From contig NZ_CP132381.1 in NCBI RefSeq assembly GCF_030758615.1, forward strand, positions 1-64,000: DNA of 64,000 bases, in the 5' to 3' direction. Position numbers and translations under genes: made by a program. Shown piece after piece: positions 53,964 to 62,750 of this stretch. This DNA comes from Gilliamella apis. Its GTDB lineage: Bacteria; Pseudomonadota; Gammaproteobacteria; Enterobacterales; Orbaceae. The notes under the pieces were generated by a model. The model had not been told where the DNA came from and ran no database searches. It saw only the letters and a list, made by a program, of their open reading frames with translations. How positions within the stretch are numbered: position 1 is the first letter of the stretch; the number at the start of each line of letters is the position of its first letter.

Positions 53964-54005
53964 TTGCCAATAATTATTCATAATCATGATATTTTAACAA
54001 TATAC

Positions 54006-54017
54006 TTAGCTGACTAA
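54006..54017 (+). promoter_or_regulatory. Second TTAG-N4-CTAA operator, before hlyD-like gene
   Basis: TTAGCTGACTAA lies 4 bp upstream of the adaptor start. The 18-bp block from 54006 to 54023 matches 53435-53452 upstream of marR at 17 of 18 positions. A promoter-like TTGCCA (53964-53969) and TGATAT (53987-53992) precede it. The repeated operator argues for joint control of regulator and transporter genes. Confidence 0.65.
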
Positions 54018-54021
54018 ATAA

Positions 54022-55158
54022 ATGAAAAATAAATTAAACTTAGATTTACCAAAAAACATTAAAATTCCTGCTATATTTTTATTGCTACTTCTATTTGGAT
54101 CTACATTAATTTGTCTTGGTTCAAGAAATGATGCAGTAACTGTTGCTAAAAGTATCAAATCAGGGGTATTAACCGCTGATGAAATCAATGTTGCCTTTCA
54201 AAATGTAGGTGGAAAAGTGATTAAACGATTTGTCCAAGAATCACAATTCGTTAAAAAAGGCGACCCATTAATGCAACTTGAAGATATTGATACCAAGCTA
54301 TCAGTTGATCGCTTGCAAGCACTAGTTGATAGTCAAACTGCTGCTGTTAATCAAGAACAAGCAGCAATCGAAATCACTGAAAATGAAATCAATCTTAATG
54401 AGTTATCAACATGGCGAAAAATTGAGGAAGTTAAAGCTAATCTTGAAGCGGCAAAGTCTGCTCGTGATCTAGCTAATACTGAGTTTCAACGCCATACTCA
54501 ATTAAGAAAAACGGGCGGTACTTCTCAATCACAACTTGACGCTGCACGAAATGTCTACATTAGTACCAAAATGCAAGTGGTACAGATTGAAAGCCAATTA
54601 TCAACCTTAATGATTGGAGCAACTCAAGACCAAATTAACCAGTTTGAACAAACTAGAAATGCTACGGGTATGACATTGCAATCGATCACTATTGATCGAC
54701 AAAAACTGCAAAATCGTCAAAATCAGCTTGCTCAGATTAAAGCGCAATTAGTACAAGCTCAAGCTGATTTAAAACAATTACAAGTCAATTACGATCGACT
54801 AACATTAGTTGCGCCAGAAGATGGCAAAGTACTAAAACTGATGTTTGAAGATGGTGAGATGGCACCTACTGGAGCTCCAGCTGTATTATTAGAAACTGAT
54901 CGCAAATATGTCGATATTTATGTTAATGAAAAAATGGTCAATGATTATCAACCAGGCACAAAGGTAAAGGCGAATGTTATTGCATTAGATAAAACCGTAA
55001 AAGGCACCGTTCGATTTGCAACTGCTGCGCCATCATTTGCTGACTTACGCATGACTCGAGAACGTGGACAGGCCGATTTAACATCTTACCAAGTCAGAAT
55101 TTATATGGAATCTATTCCACAACTATTAACCGGTATGACAATTGAGGTTGATCAATGA
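54022..55158 (+). CDS. HlyD/EmrA-type membrane fusion protein
   Basis: The 378 residues have one N-terminal membrane helix (IPAIFLLLLLFGSTLICLG, about 15-35). A lipoyl-like half (VGGKVIKRFVQESQFVKKGDPLMQLEDID), a long helical hairpin (about 95-265) and the returning lipoyl/beta-barrel part (YDRLTLVAPEDGKVLKLMFEDGE) follow. Such adaptors bridge inner-membrane transporters and outer-membrane channels in efflux or type I secretion. Its stop overlaps the permease start by 4 nt (ATGA). Confidence 0.9.
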   Translation: MKNKLNLDLPKNIKIPAIFLLLLLFGSTLICLGSRNDAVTVAKSIKSGVLTADEINVAFQNVGGKVIKRFVQESQFVKKGDPLMQLEDIDTKLSVDRLQALVDSQTAAVNQEQAAIEITENEINLNELSTWRKIEEVKANLEAAKSARDLANTEFQRHTQLRKTGGTSQSQLDAARNVYISTKMQVVQIESQLSTLMIGATQDQINQFEQTRNATGMTLQSITIDRQKLQNRQNQLAQIKAQLVQAQADLKQLQVNYDRLTLVAPEDGKVLKLMFEDGEMAPTGAPAVLLETDRKYVDIYVNEKMVNDYQPGTKVKANVIALDKTVKGTVRFATAAPSFADLRMTRERGQADLTSYQVRIYMESIPQLLTGMTIEVDQ

Positions 55159-56315
55159 TGCGACAAAACATCATTAAATCTATGCTTGAAGAGCTTGACG
55201 CTATGTTGTCAGGCCACTTCATTCCTTATTATAAAGTATGCCTAGGTTTAGCAGCCATCGTATCACTTATTTTTTCAATTGTTCTGAGTCATGGTTCAGT
55301 TTTTGAAGGAAAAATTGCCGTTATAGATCTTGATGGTTCTAATTATTCAACTGAATTAATCAGTAAGGTAAATACATCACCATTTATTGAAATAACAGAA
55401 GTGATTCGATCGCCAGTTAATCCAATTACCTTGGTTTCACATGATCGTAATTTAGGCGTGTTATATATCCCTAAAGGGCTAGAAAAATCATTAAAGAAAG
55501 GGGACCGTACGGTTAAATTAGGTTATTTTGCTGATGACTCAAATGATGCCCAAAATGCCAAAGTAATGCAAAGCCTTAATGAAATTATCCCTGAATCAGG
55601 TGCAGAATTAAGTGTTGGTAAAGTAGCAGCATTAGGACTAGGTCGAGAAGCAACAGAAGCGACCTTATCACCAATGCAATTAAAAACGAGAACCATGTTT
55701 AATCCGGCTAGTTCATCAACAATATCCACTATTATCTATTTTGTTTACTTCTTTTCATCATTAACTTATGGATTAACCTCATTAATGATTATTGGTCGAT
55801 TAAAAACCATGGGGATGTGGAATACAGTAATTGAACGTGGTTTTTTACCATTATTAGCCCGAACAGTGCCTTATGCCCTATTTTATACCACTGCTTTAAC
55901 CTTGATTACGGCAATATTGGTAATATTCGGTCAACTACGTTTTGATGGTAACTATTTTACTTTCGTACCAAGCATTTTTATGACTGGTTTAGCTTTTGGT
56001 TGGTTAGGTTTACTACTATCTTGGAAAACTAACCATCCCGGCGAAGGAGCAAGTAAAATGATTTTCCTTGTTCCTCCCGGCTTTATTATGGGCGGTTCAA
56101 CCATGGCAGTAGGCATTATGCCAATATGGGCCTTTTATGTTAGTCATGCCTTTCCATTAGTTTGGTTATTTCGCTTCTTCCGTGACATAGGTATACGCGG
56201 ACGTTCATTTGTCGATATGTTATCAACATATGGTATCTTCATTATCTATTTAACCGTTATTGCTTTTGCCGTGATGATGTTTGTTAAGCGCAGTAAAAAT
56301 AGCCAACCAGAATGA
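55155..56315 (+). CDS. ABC-2 type permease subunit
   Basis: The 386 residues show the ABC-2 membrane type 3 plan: helix one (about 24-46), a large extracytoplasmic domain (about 50-180) and five or six C-terminal helices. IAVIDLDGSNYS and LGVLYIPKGLEKSLKKGD in the extracytoplasmic part are typical of the YhhJ/DrrB-like group. No ATPase gene lies in the unit, so either an ATPase is encoded elsewhere or this permease family acts differently. The substrate is unknown; MarR control suggests efflux of a small toxic compound. Confidence 0.85.
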   Translation: MMRQNIIKSMLEELDAMLSGHFIPYYKVCLGLAAIVSLIFSIVLSHGSVFEGKIAVIDLDGSNYSTELISKVNTSPFIEITEVIRSPVNPITLVSHDRNLGVLYIPKGLEKSLKKGDRTVKLGYFADDSNDAQNAKVMQSLNEIIPESGAELSVGKVAALGLGREATEATLSPMQLKTRTMFNPASSSTISTIIYFVYFFSSLTYGLTSLMIIGRLKTMGMWNTVIERGFLPLLARTVPYALFYTTALTLITAILVIFGQLRFDGNYFTFVPSIFMTGLAFGWLGLLLSWKTNHPGEGASKMIFLVPPGFIMGGSTMAVGIMPIWAFYVSHAFPLVWLFRFFRDIGIRGRSFVDMLSTYGIFIIYLTVIAFAVMMFVKRSKNSQPE

Positions 56316-56337
56316 AAAAATAACCACAATTAAGTTA

Positions 56338-56363
56338 TTGAAACACCAATTGGTGTTTCAATA
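56338..56363 (+). terminator. Perfect 26-bp palindrome after the ABC-2 permease
   Basis: Two 11-bp arms (56338-56348 and 56353-56363, beginning ATTGAAACACC) flank AATT, forming a strong hairpin 22 bp after the permease stop. No long T-run follows (AATATCTATAT), so it may be a weak terminator or a stability element. Perfect symmetry would also permit a protein-binding site. Confidence 0.5.
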
Positions 56364-56437
56364 TCTATATCAATCTCTATATTCTCTTAGTTATAATTTT
56401 CGATTAACAATCTTATAATCAATGAAATTTACAAATT

Positions 56438-56453
56438 TGTGACATAGATCACT
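56438..56453 (+). promoter_or_regulatory. CRP-cAMP binding site upstream of the aga operon
   Basis: TGTGACATAGATCACT fits the CRP consensus TGTGA-N6-TCACA at nine of ten core positions. The spacer and flanks (TAGA core, T-rich left side) are also like the optimal site. It lies 280 bp upstream of agaR, suggesting catabolite control of this PTS operon as for E. coli aga genes. Confidence 0.7.
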
Positions 56454-56580
56454 CTAAACAATGAAAGCGGATATTTTTTTATTGTTTAGCTGTCTTTCTT
56501 TTATATGATTTCTCTTTTAAGTTAAAAATTTGAAAAATAACATTAATATTCTTTTTACTGCTTATCTTTCACATTGAAAG

Positions 56581-56596
56581 CTTTCGTTTTATTTTA
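56581..56596 (+). promoter_or_regulatory. AgaR-like operator 1
   Basis: CTTTCGTTTTATTTTA matches the core of the E. coli AgaR site (a CTTTCGTTT-type T/C-rich repeat). A related copy in inverse orientation lies at 56686-56704, about 105 bp away and directly before agaR. Paired sites on either side of a promoter would allow repression by the DeoR-type AgaR. Confidence 0.5.
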
Positions 56597-56685
56597 AATG
56601 GAAATAATATTTCAATTTTTTCTTACCTAACCAATTTTGTGACCTATCTATCATTTTTCGATCCCTTATCTATGTTTAAATTTAA

Positions 56686-56704
56686 TAAAGAAACGAAAGT
56701 CAAA
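56686..56704 (-). promoter_or_regulatory. AgaR-like operator 2
   Basis: Read on the minus strand, TTTGACTTTCGTTTCTTTA contains CTTTCGTTTCTTT, a close match to the AgaR consensus core. It ends 13 bp before the agaR ATG and shares CTTTCGTTT with operator 1. Confidence 0.55.
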
Positions 56705-56717
56705 TGAGTGGTAGAAA

Positions 56718-57500
56718 ATGAATAAAGAAATAATCAATACTTTACAACGTAGAGAAAAAATTATTCATTTACTTGATACAGAGAATACCGTATCAGTTAA
56801 CAAATTAAGTAAATTATTTAAAGTATCAAGCGTTACCATCCGAAACGATTTAAGACACCTTGAAGAAAAAGGTTGTATATTGCGCTGTTATGGTGGAGCA
56901 ATGTTAAATAAATCCTTTGCTTTAGATAAACCATTATTAGACAAAAGCCGTATCAATTCGAACATTAAAAATAAAATTGCTCAGCAAGCAGCTGAAATGG
57001 TTAATGATGGAGACCGAATCATTCTCGATTCAGGATCGACAACAGCAGCTATGGTTCCCTATTTACGTAACAAAAAAAACTTAATTGTTTTTACTAATGC
57101 AGTAAATATTGCCTATGAATTATCAAATAATAATGACATAGAAGTAATTATTGCTGGAGGGAACATCAGAACAAAAGCTTACTCTATTTCCGGCCCTACA
57201 GTAGAACAACAATTAAGAATGTACCATTTTGACAAGCTTTTTTTAGGTGTTGATGGTTTTGATCTAAATGCTGGCATTACTACACCAAATTTCGGTGAAG
57301 CTAATGTCAACAAGGTAATGTGTCAAGTTTCAGAGCAAATTATCGCAATGACTGACTCAACAAAGTTCGGTCGTAAAAGTTTCTGTACGATTGAAAAAAT
57401 TAATCTAATTAACACTATCATTACTGACACAAAAATTCCACAGGATTATCTAGAACAATTACATCAACTAGGAATAAATGTAGTCATTGTAGATTATTAA
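56718..57500 (+). CDS. agaR: DeoR-family repressor AgaR
   Basis: The 260 residues have an N-terminal DeoR winged helix (RREKIIHLLDTENTVSV, KVSSVTIRNDLRHLEEKGC, YGGA) and the sugar-phosphate-sensing DeoRC domain (ILDSGSTTAAM, AGGNIR, GVDGFDLNAGITTPN, MTDSTKFGRKSF). The protein resembles E. coli AgaR, and its place before agaS and the PTS genes supports that. It probably responds to an amino-sugar phosphate. Only 41 bp separate it from agaS, so one transcript may cover the whole operon. Confidence 0.88.
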   Translation: MNKEIINTLQRREKIIHLLDTENTVSVNKLSKLFKVSSVTIRNDLRHLEEKGCILRCYGGAMLNKSFALDKPLLDKSRINSNIKNKIAQQAAEMVNDGDRIILDSGSTTAAMVPYLRNKKNLIVFTNAVNIAYELSNNNDIEVIIAGGNIRTKAYSISGPTVEQQLRMYHFDKLFLGVDGFDLNAGITTPNFGEANVNKVMCQVSEQIIAMTDSTKFGRKSFCTIEKINLINTIITDTKIPQDYLEQLHQLGINVVIVDY

Positions 57501-57541
57501 ACTTTATAAATTTATTGGAATGATTAAAAAGGATATAGATT

Positions 57542-58708
57542 ATGCAAAAATATTTGAATTATTCGTTAGATTGGTTAGAACAACACGGCGCTCAACATAC
57601 TGCGAAAGAGATTTGTCAGCAACCACAAATTTGGCGAAATTTATTACAAATCATTTCACAACAGCAAAGTCAATTACAATCATTTTTACAACCTTTACTT
57701 TCCGATCCAAACTTAGAAATAATATTGACAGGTGCTGGCTCGTCCGCTTTTGGCGGTGTAGCTCTGGCACCATGGCTAAGAGAACAGACTCATCGTAACG
57801 TTCACGCTTATGCGACAACAGAGATTGTCACTAATCCTCAGCAATATTTATCACCAAATAAAAAAACGTTAATTGTCTCATTTGCGCGATCAGGAAATAG
57901 TCCAGAAAGTGTTGCTGCAGTCAAATTAGCAGATCAAATAGTTTCTGACTGCTACCATCTGTTTTTAACCTGTAACCCAACCTGTGCATTAACAGAATAT
58001 ATGGCAAAAGAAAACAATCCTAAGCGTATTTTTCATCTAGTCATGCCTGAAGGAACACATGACTTAAGTTTTGCAATGACGTCAAGTATAAGTAGTATGA
58101 TGCTTGCCACACTTCTACTTCTAGACAAGCTTGATCTTGAAAAAGCACACAATGCTGTAATGGAAATTGCTAGTATTTGTGAAGACAAACTATCAAGCTG
58201 GCAATCAATAACTAAACAATTAGCTAGTAAAGAACATGATCGCGTTATCTATGTTGGTAGTAGCTGCTTCACAGGTATTGCACAAGAATCTGCCTTAAAA
58301 ATTTTAGAACTAACCGCCGGTAAAGTAGCAACCCGCTTTGATTCAATATTAGGACTACGTCATGGCCCAAAATTTATGGTTGATACAAAAAGTTTAGTTG
58401 TCTGTTTTTTCTCAAGCGAGCCATATGTTCACCAATACGATATTGACCTATTTAATGAGCTTGTTCATGACAAAATTGCATCCGACGTCATAGCACTGAC
58501 AAGTCAAGAGAGTATAGATCAACAAATATTATCGGTAGATTGTAAACTCCCTGATTGTTGGTTGATTTTTCCTTATCTAGTTTTCGCACAAATGTTAGCG
58601 TTTGAAAAATCACTTCATCTTGGACTGACTCCAGATAACCCTTGTCCAACCGGAGAAGTTAATCGAGTAGTAAAAGGCGTTAATATTTATCCATTTAATA
58701 AAAACTAA
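57542..58708 (+). CDS. agaS: Galactosamine-6-phosphate deaminase/isomerase AgaS
   Basis: The 388 residues (E. coli AgaS 384) contain two SIS sugar-isomerase domains: TGAGSSAFGG with VSFARSGNSPESVAAV, and YVGSSCFTGIAQESALKILELTAG with the LGLRHGPKF catalytic loop. AgaS converts galactosamine-6-phosphate to tagatose-6-phosphate and ammonia. In E. coli the gene follows agaA; here it precedes the PTS genes. ATG 57542 has AAGG upstream. Confidence 0.92.
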   Translation: MQKYLNYSLDWLEQHGAQHTAKEICQQPQIWRNLLQIISQQQSQLQSFLQPLLSDPNLEIILTGAGSSAFGGVALAPWLREQTHRNVHAYATTEIVTNPQQYLSPNKKTLIVSFARSGNSPESVAAVKLADQIVSDCYHLFLTCNPTCALTEYMAKENNPKRIFHLVMPEGTHDLSFAMTSSISSMMLATLLLLDKLDLEKAHNAVMEIASICEDKLSSWQSITKQLASKEHDRVIYVGSSCFTGIAQESALKILELTAGKVATRFDSILGLRHGPKFMVDTKSLVVCFFSSEPYVHQYDIDLFNELVHDKIASDVIALTSQESIDQQILSVDCKLPDCWLIFPYLVFAQMLAFEKSLHLGLTPDNPCPTGEVNRVVKGVNIYPFNKN

Positions 58709-58752
58709 TTACCTGAATCTGTTAAACAAATAAACAAAAGGACTTAATAGCA

Positions 58753-59241
58753 ATGAGCACACCTAATATTCTTATGACACGTATAGACAATCGTTTAGTT
58801 CATGGTCAAGTTGGCGTAACTTGGGTTAATGCACTTGGTGCGAATCTATTATTAGTCGCCAATGACAGTGCTTCGCAAGATCCAGTCCAACAAAATCTAA
58901 TGGACATGGTTATTGCTGAAGGCATTCAAACTCGTTATTTTACCTTACAAAAAACTATCGACATTATTGGCAAAGCCGCTGAAAGACAAAAGATTTTTAT
59001 TGTCTGTAAAACACCACAAGATGTATTAACCCTCGTTAAAGGTGGCGTACCAATCAAATTTGTCAATGTTGGTAATATGCATTTTTCCGAAGGTAAAAAA
59101 CAAATTCATAAAACAGTTTCTGTCGATGAATCAGATATCGCAGCATTTAAAGAACTTGAACAATTAGGTGTAACTTGCGAAATCCGCCGAGTACCTGATG
59201 AAGCTGGCGAAAAAATTGCGGATTTAATCAATCTATCTTAA
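58753..59241 (+). CDS. agaV: PTS system mannose-family IIB component (AgaV-like)
   Basis: The 162 residues carry the phosphorylated His17 in MTRIDNRLVHGQVGVTW and the rest of the IIB sorbose/mannose fold (FVNVGNMHFSEGKK). It receives phosphate from IIA and passes it to the incoming amino sugar, probably N-acetylgalactosamine or galactosamine given agaS and agaA. The symbol follows E. coli GalNAc-type agaV and is less certain than the family. Confidence 0.9.
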   Translation: MSTPNILMTRIDNRLVHGQVGVTWVNALGANLLLVANDSASQDPVQQNLMDMVIAEGIQTRYFTLQKTIDIIGKAAERQKIFIVCKTPQDVLTLVKGGVPIKFVNVGNMHFSEGKKQIHKTVSVDESDIAAFKELEQLGVTCEIRRVPDEAGEKIADLINLS

Positions 59242-59257
59242 CTTGAGGGAGCATACT

Positions 59258-60040
59258 ATGTTAATGGATGCATTATTAATTGGACTTCTAGCTGGTATAG
59301 CTGGCGTAGATTTATTTGATGGCCTGACTCATTTACACAGACCTATCGTAATAGGGCCGTTAGTTGGATTAATTTTAGGCGATGTTACAACCGGTTTATA
59401 TGTTGGAGGATCATTAGAACTGGTATGGATGGGAATGGTACCGCTAGCAGGAGCACAGCCACCTAATGTGGTTATTGGTGGTGTGATTGGTACCAGTTTT
59501 GCAATCTTAACTCATGCAGATCCTAAAGTTGCAATAGGTATTGCCGTACCATTTGCTATTGCAGTACAAGGATGTATCACTATTTTATTCACCATATACT
59601 CACCAATGATGCATAAATGTGATCGCTTCGTTGATCAACTCAATTTTAAAGGAATTGAATGGGTAAACTATCTTGGCATGATTATTCTTTTTTGTTTCTA
59701 TTTTATTGTTGCTTTCTTACCTATCTACTTTGGTGCTGACGCAGCAACAGCACTAGTTAAAAAATCACCACAATGGTTGCTTGATGGACTTAGTGTTGCT
59801 GGTGGTATGATGCCGGCCATCGGTTTTGCAATGTTAATGAAAATTATGATGAAGAAAACCTATATTGCTTATTTCATTTTAGGTTTTCTTGGTGTGACTT
59901 TCCTTAATTTACCAATTTTAGCGATTGCATTAGGCGCTCTAGCTATAGCAATGATTGATTTCTTTAATTATGGCCGTGAAAACAACGATAGTAACAAGCC
60001 AGTAAGCTCAGATTCAATGGAGGTGGAAGATGGAATTTAA
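59258..60040 (+). CDS. agaW: PTS system mannose-family IIC component (AgaW-like)
   Basis: The 260-residue membrane protein has the IIC sorbose signature: HRPIVIGPLVGLILGDVTTG, VGGSLELVWMGMVPLAGAQP and several hydrophobic helices. With IID it forms the sugar channel. ATG 59258 follows a GAGGGAG Shine-Dalgarno; a TTG five codons earlier lies before that site. It overlaps the IID start by 11 nt. Confidence 0.92.
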   Translation: MLMDALLIGLLAGIAGVDLFDGLTHLHRPIVIGPLVGLILGDVTTGLYVGGSLELVWMGMVPLAGAQPPNVVIGGVIGTSFAILTHADPKVAIGIAVPFAIAVQGCITILFTIYSPMMHKCDRFVDQLNFKGIEWVNYLGMIILFCFYFIVAFLPIYFGADAATALVKKSPQWLLDGLSVAGGMMPAIGFAMLMKIMMKKTYIAYFILGFLGVTFLNLPILAIALGALAIAMIDFFNYGRENNDSNKPVSSDSMEVEDGI

Positions 60041-60926
60041 TAACGATCACGATAAAAAAATGGCCGAGAAAGAAGCAAAACGTATGGAACAAGCATTAGC
60101 GACAAGTAAAGCCACAGCCGATACTTTTTATGATCAAAGCCAAGATGTAACACTAACCAAAGGTGATATTAACCGAATGGCGTTTCGTTCCCTTGCTTTA
60201 CAAGCGTCATTCAACTATGAACGTATGCAAGCTGGAGGTTGGCTTTATACTATCTTGCCAGCATTACGTAAAATACATAAAAACCAAGATGACCTTAAAA
60301 ATTCGATGCATATGCATATGGAATTTATTAATGTCCATCCTTTTGACGCCACTTTCCTTTCAGGATTAGTTCTTGCCATGGAAAAAGGCAAAGAAAATAT
60401 TTCAACTATACGCGCGGTGAAAGTCGCGTTAATGGGACCTTTAGGTGGAATAGGAGACGCATTATTTTGGTTAACTTTACTGCCAATATGCGCTGGAATT
60501 GGTGCATCATTAGCCTTAGAAGGTAGTTTTTTTGGGCCAATAATTTTCCTACTAATGTTTAATATTGTACATTTTGGCTTACGTTTTGGTTTAGCTCATT
60601 ATGGCTATCATGCCGGTACCAGTGCCTTACCTTTATTAAAAACGCATACTAAACGTATCTCACATGCTGCATCTATAATCGGTATGACAGTAATAGGAGC
60701 ATTAGTTGCCTCATATGTACATTTATCTACGCCATTAGAAATAAATGCAGGACAGGCTCATGTTGCGCTTCAAGCTGATGTATTAGATAAATTGATGCCA
60801 AATATATTACCACTTGGCTTTACGTTAATTGTTTATAGTTTGATGAAACGTAATTTCTCACCAGTAAAACTAATTGGTTTAACGGTTATTATTGGTGTTG
60901 TAGGTAAATTAGTCGGATTTTTATAG
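60030..60926 (+). CDS. agaE: PTS system mannose-family IID component (AgaE-like)
   Basis: The 298 residues have the IID pattern: a soluble N-terminal half with LTKGDINRMAFRSLALQASFNYERMQ, then FINVHPFDATFLSGLVLAMEKGKE and PLGGIGDALFWLTLLPICAGIG. Hydrophobic segments near the C terminus anchor it. It starts inside the 3' end of the IIC gene, with GGAGGTG as Shine-Dalgarno. Confidence 0.92.
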   Translation: MEFNNDHDKKMAEKEAKRMEQALATSKATADTFYDQSQDVTLTKGDINRMAFRSLALQASFNYERMQAGGWLYTILPALRKIHKNQDDLKNSMHMHMEFINVHPFDATFLSGLVLAMEKGKENISTIRAVKVALMGPLGGIGDALFWLTLLPICAGIGASLALEGSFFGPIIFLLMFNIVHFGLRFGLAHYGYHAGTSALPLLKTHTKRISHAASIIGMTVIGALVASYVHLSTPLEINAGQAHVALQADVLDKLMPNILPLGFTLIVYSLMKRNFSPVKLIGLTVIIGVVGKLVGFL

Positions 60927-60934
60927 AGGGAATT

Positions 60935-61372
60935 ATGTTAGGAATAATATTAACCGGCCACGGTAGCTTTGCTACCGGGCTTTACGAAGCCGCCACACAA
61001 ATTATTGGTAAACAACCACAATTTACGGCTATAAATTTTCCTGATGGTATGAGTAGCGAACAATTAGAGGAACAATTGCACCAAGCATTTCAGGAAACTA
61101 ATTGTGGTGACGGTGTTTTATTTTTAACTGATATTGTCGGTGGTTCACCATTTCGATTAGCGGCAGTTTTAAGTTATCAACACCAAAATATTGAAGTAAT
61201 TAGCGGTGTTAATATGCCGCTGTTACTTGAAATTTTGTTACTACGTGAAAATTTAGATATCACAACCATTCGTCAAGAAACTATTGAAAATGGTAAGCAA
61301 ACAATAACTAGCTTATGGCATGAACATCAAAAACAATCAACTATTGATAAGGAATGTTCTGATGGAATTTAA
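60935..61372 (+). CDS. agaF: PTS system mannose-family IIA component (AgaF-like)
   Basis: The 145 residues carry the IIA active-site His9 in MLGIILTGHGSFATGLYEAA and the family FLTDIVGGSPFRLAA. It takes phosphate from HPr and passes it to IIB. The coding end overlaps the agaA start by 11 nt. A complete IIA-IIB-IIC-IID set is thus present. Confidence 0.92.
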   Translation: MLGIILTGHGSFATGLYEAATQIIGKQPQFTAINFPDGMSSEQLEEQLHQAFQETNCGDGVLFLTDIVGGSPFRLAAVLSYQHQNIEVISGVNMPLLLEILLLRENLDITTIRQETIENGKQTITSLWHEHQKQSTIDKECSDGI

Positions 61373-62522
61373 ACAAATTTGTGCTCAAAAGGTTTTAACA
61401 CCTGTTGGTTGGATTGATAATGCAATTATCAGTATTAATAATGGAAAAATTATTGATATTCAGCCTAATGATAGACCTTGTACGAACCAAATAAAACTCT
61501 TACCAGCGCTCATAGATACTCATATTCATGGTGTTATGGGCGCTGACACTATGGATGCTACTCATGAATCATTAAATACCATAAGCTGTTTTTTAGCAAA
61601 ACACGGAGTGGGTGCTTTTTTAGCGACAACAGTAACTGAAAGTTATGAAAAGATTGAAGCAGCATTAATACAAGTCAAAAACAGTATAAAAAAAGGCGTT
61701 TCAGGCGCAACAATATTAGGTTCGTATTTAGAAGGACCTTTTTTTAGTGATATACATAAGGGCGCTCATCCTGAAGAGTTTCTATGCACACCGGATCGAG
61801 CAATAATTGAAAAATGGTTATCATTGGCTGAAGGGACATTAAAATGCATTGCTCTAGCACCAGAATACCCAAATGCCCTCGCTATTATCAAATGGCTAAA
61901 TGAACAAAATATCCGTGTTATGTTAGGTCATACTAATGCCGACTATCAAACAATTAAAGATGCAATATTAGCTGGTGCCAGCGGCGTGGTACATTGCTAT
62001 AACGGTATGTCCGGATTACATCATAGACAACCAGGAGTTGTTGGTGCAGCATTAAGTATCGATAACTGTCAAACCGAAATTATCGCCGATGGACATCATG
62101 TTCATCCAGCTGCGATTAACATCGCCCATAAATGTTGTGGAAAAAATCTGTTACTAATTACTGATGCGATGCAAGCAACGGGAATGCCAAATGGCGATTA
62201 TTATCTAGGTAAATTACAAGTACATATGCAAGATGGTGTTGTTCGGACTAACAATGGTGGTTTAGCTGGTAGCACATTGACCCTTGAGAATGCGGTAACT
62301 AATTTTGCTGATTATACTAATATGCCTTTCGAACAAGCTTGGTTGCATGGTAGTTATTATCCAGCTAAAGCATTAGGAATTGACGATATTTTAGGTAGTA
62401 TTGCACCGAACAAATTAGCCAATTTAGTATTATTAAATGATGATAATCAAATTGTTGCAACCATTATAAACGGTAATGTTGTTTATCAAACATCAGCTGA
62501 TCTTAGCAATATTTTGATTTAA
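61362..62522 (+). CDS. agaA: N-acetylgalactosamine-6-phosphate deacetylase AgaA
   Basis: The amidohydrolase removes acetate from the imported GalNAc-6-phosphate. The 386 residues (E. coli AgaA 377, NagA 382) show the metal site DTHIHGVMGADTMDA, LEGPFF, the His in MLGHTNADY, VVHCYNGM and the catalytic Asp in LLITDAMQATG. The ATG at 61362 has AAGGA upstream; an earlier in-frame ATG inside agaF lacks one. NagA specificity cannot be excluded from sequence, but the neighbours favour GalNAc. The 228-bp gap that follows shows no gene or clear terminator. Confidence 0.88.
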   Translation: MEFKQICAQKVLTPVGWIDNAIISINNGKIIDIQPNDRPCTNQIKLLPALIDTHIHGVMGADTMDATHESLNTISCFLAKHGVGAFLATTVTESYEKIEAALIQVKNSIKKGVSGATILGSYLEGPFFSDIHKGAHPEEFLCTPDRAIIEKWLSLAEGTLKCIALAPEYPNALAIIKWLNEQNIRVMLGHTNADYQTIKDAILAGASGVVHCYNGMSGLHHRQPGVVGAALSIDNCQTEIIADGHHVHPAAINIAHKCCGKNLLLITDAMQATGMPNGDYYLGKLQVHMQDGVVRTNNGGLAGSTLTLENAVTNFADYTNMPFEQAWLHGSYYPAKALGIDDILGSIAPNKLANLVLLNDDNQIVATIINGNVVYQTSADLSNILI

Positions 62523-62750
62523 AAATCTATACACTTTTTTAACAAAATTAAGAGGCATAAAGGTTAATCGTGTAGACGTTTATATGTCTATTAAATCTAT
62601 TTTCTTTCCTCTTATTATATTAGGATCGATAAGTAATATAGAGTAAAAATATACTATTTAATTGAAGTAATTATTGGTGTTTACCTCCTACTTATCACAA
62701 GCAATATCATGGTGATCTTATCTCCTCGAACGTTACTTAAGAGGTTATTT

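Larger units (their letters stand above)
56316..56717. other. Regulatory intergenic region before agaR (no gene)
   Basis: The 402-bp gap holds no open frame of note. It contains, in order, the palindromic hairpin (56338-56363), a CRP site (56438-56453), two AgaR-like sites (56581-56596 and 56686-56704) and the agaR ribosome-binding region. No clear -35/-10 pair was picked out with confidence. Confidence 0.6.
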
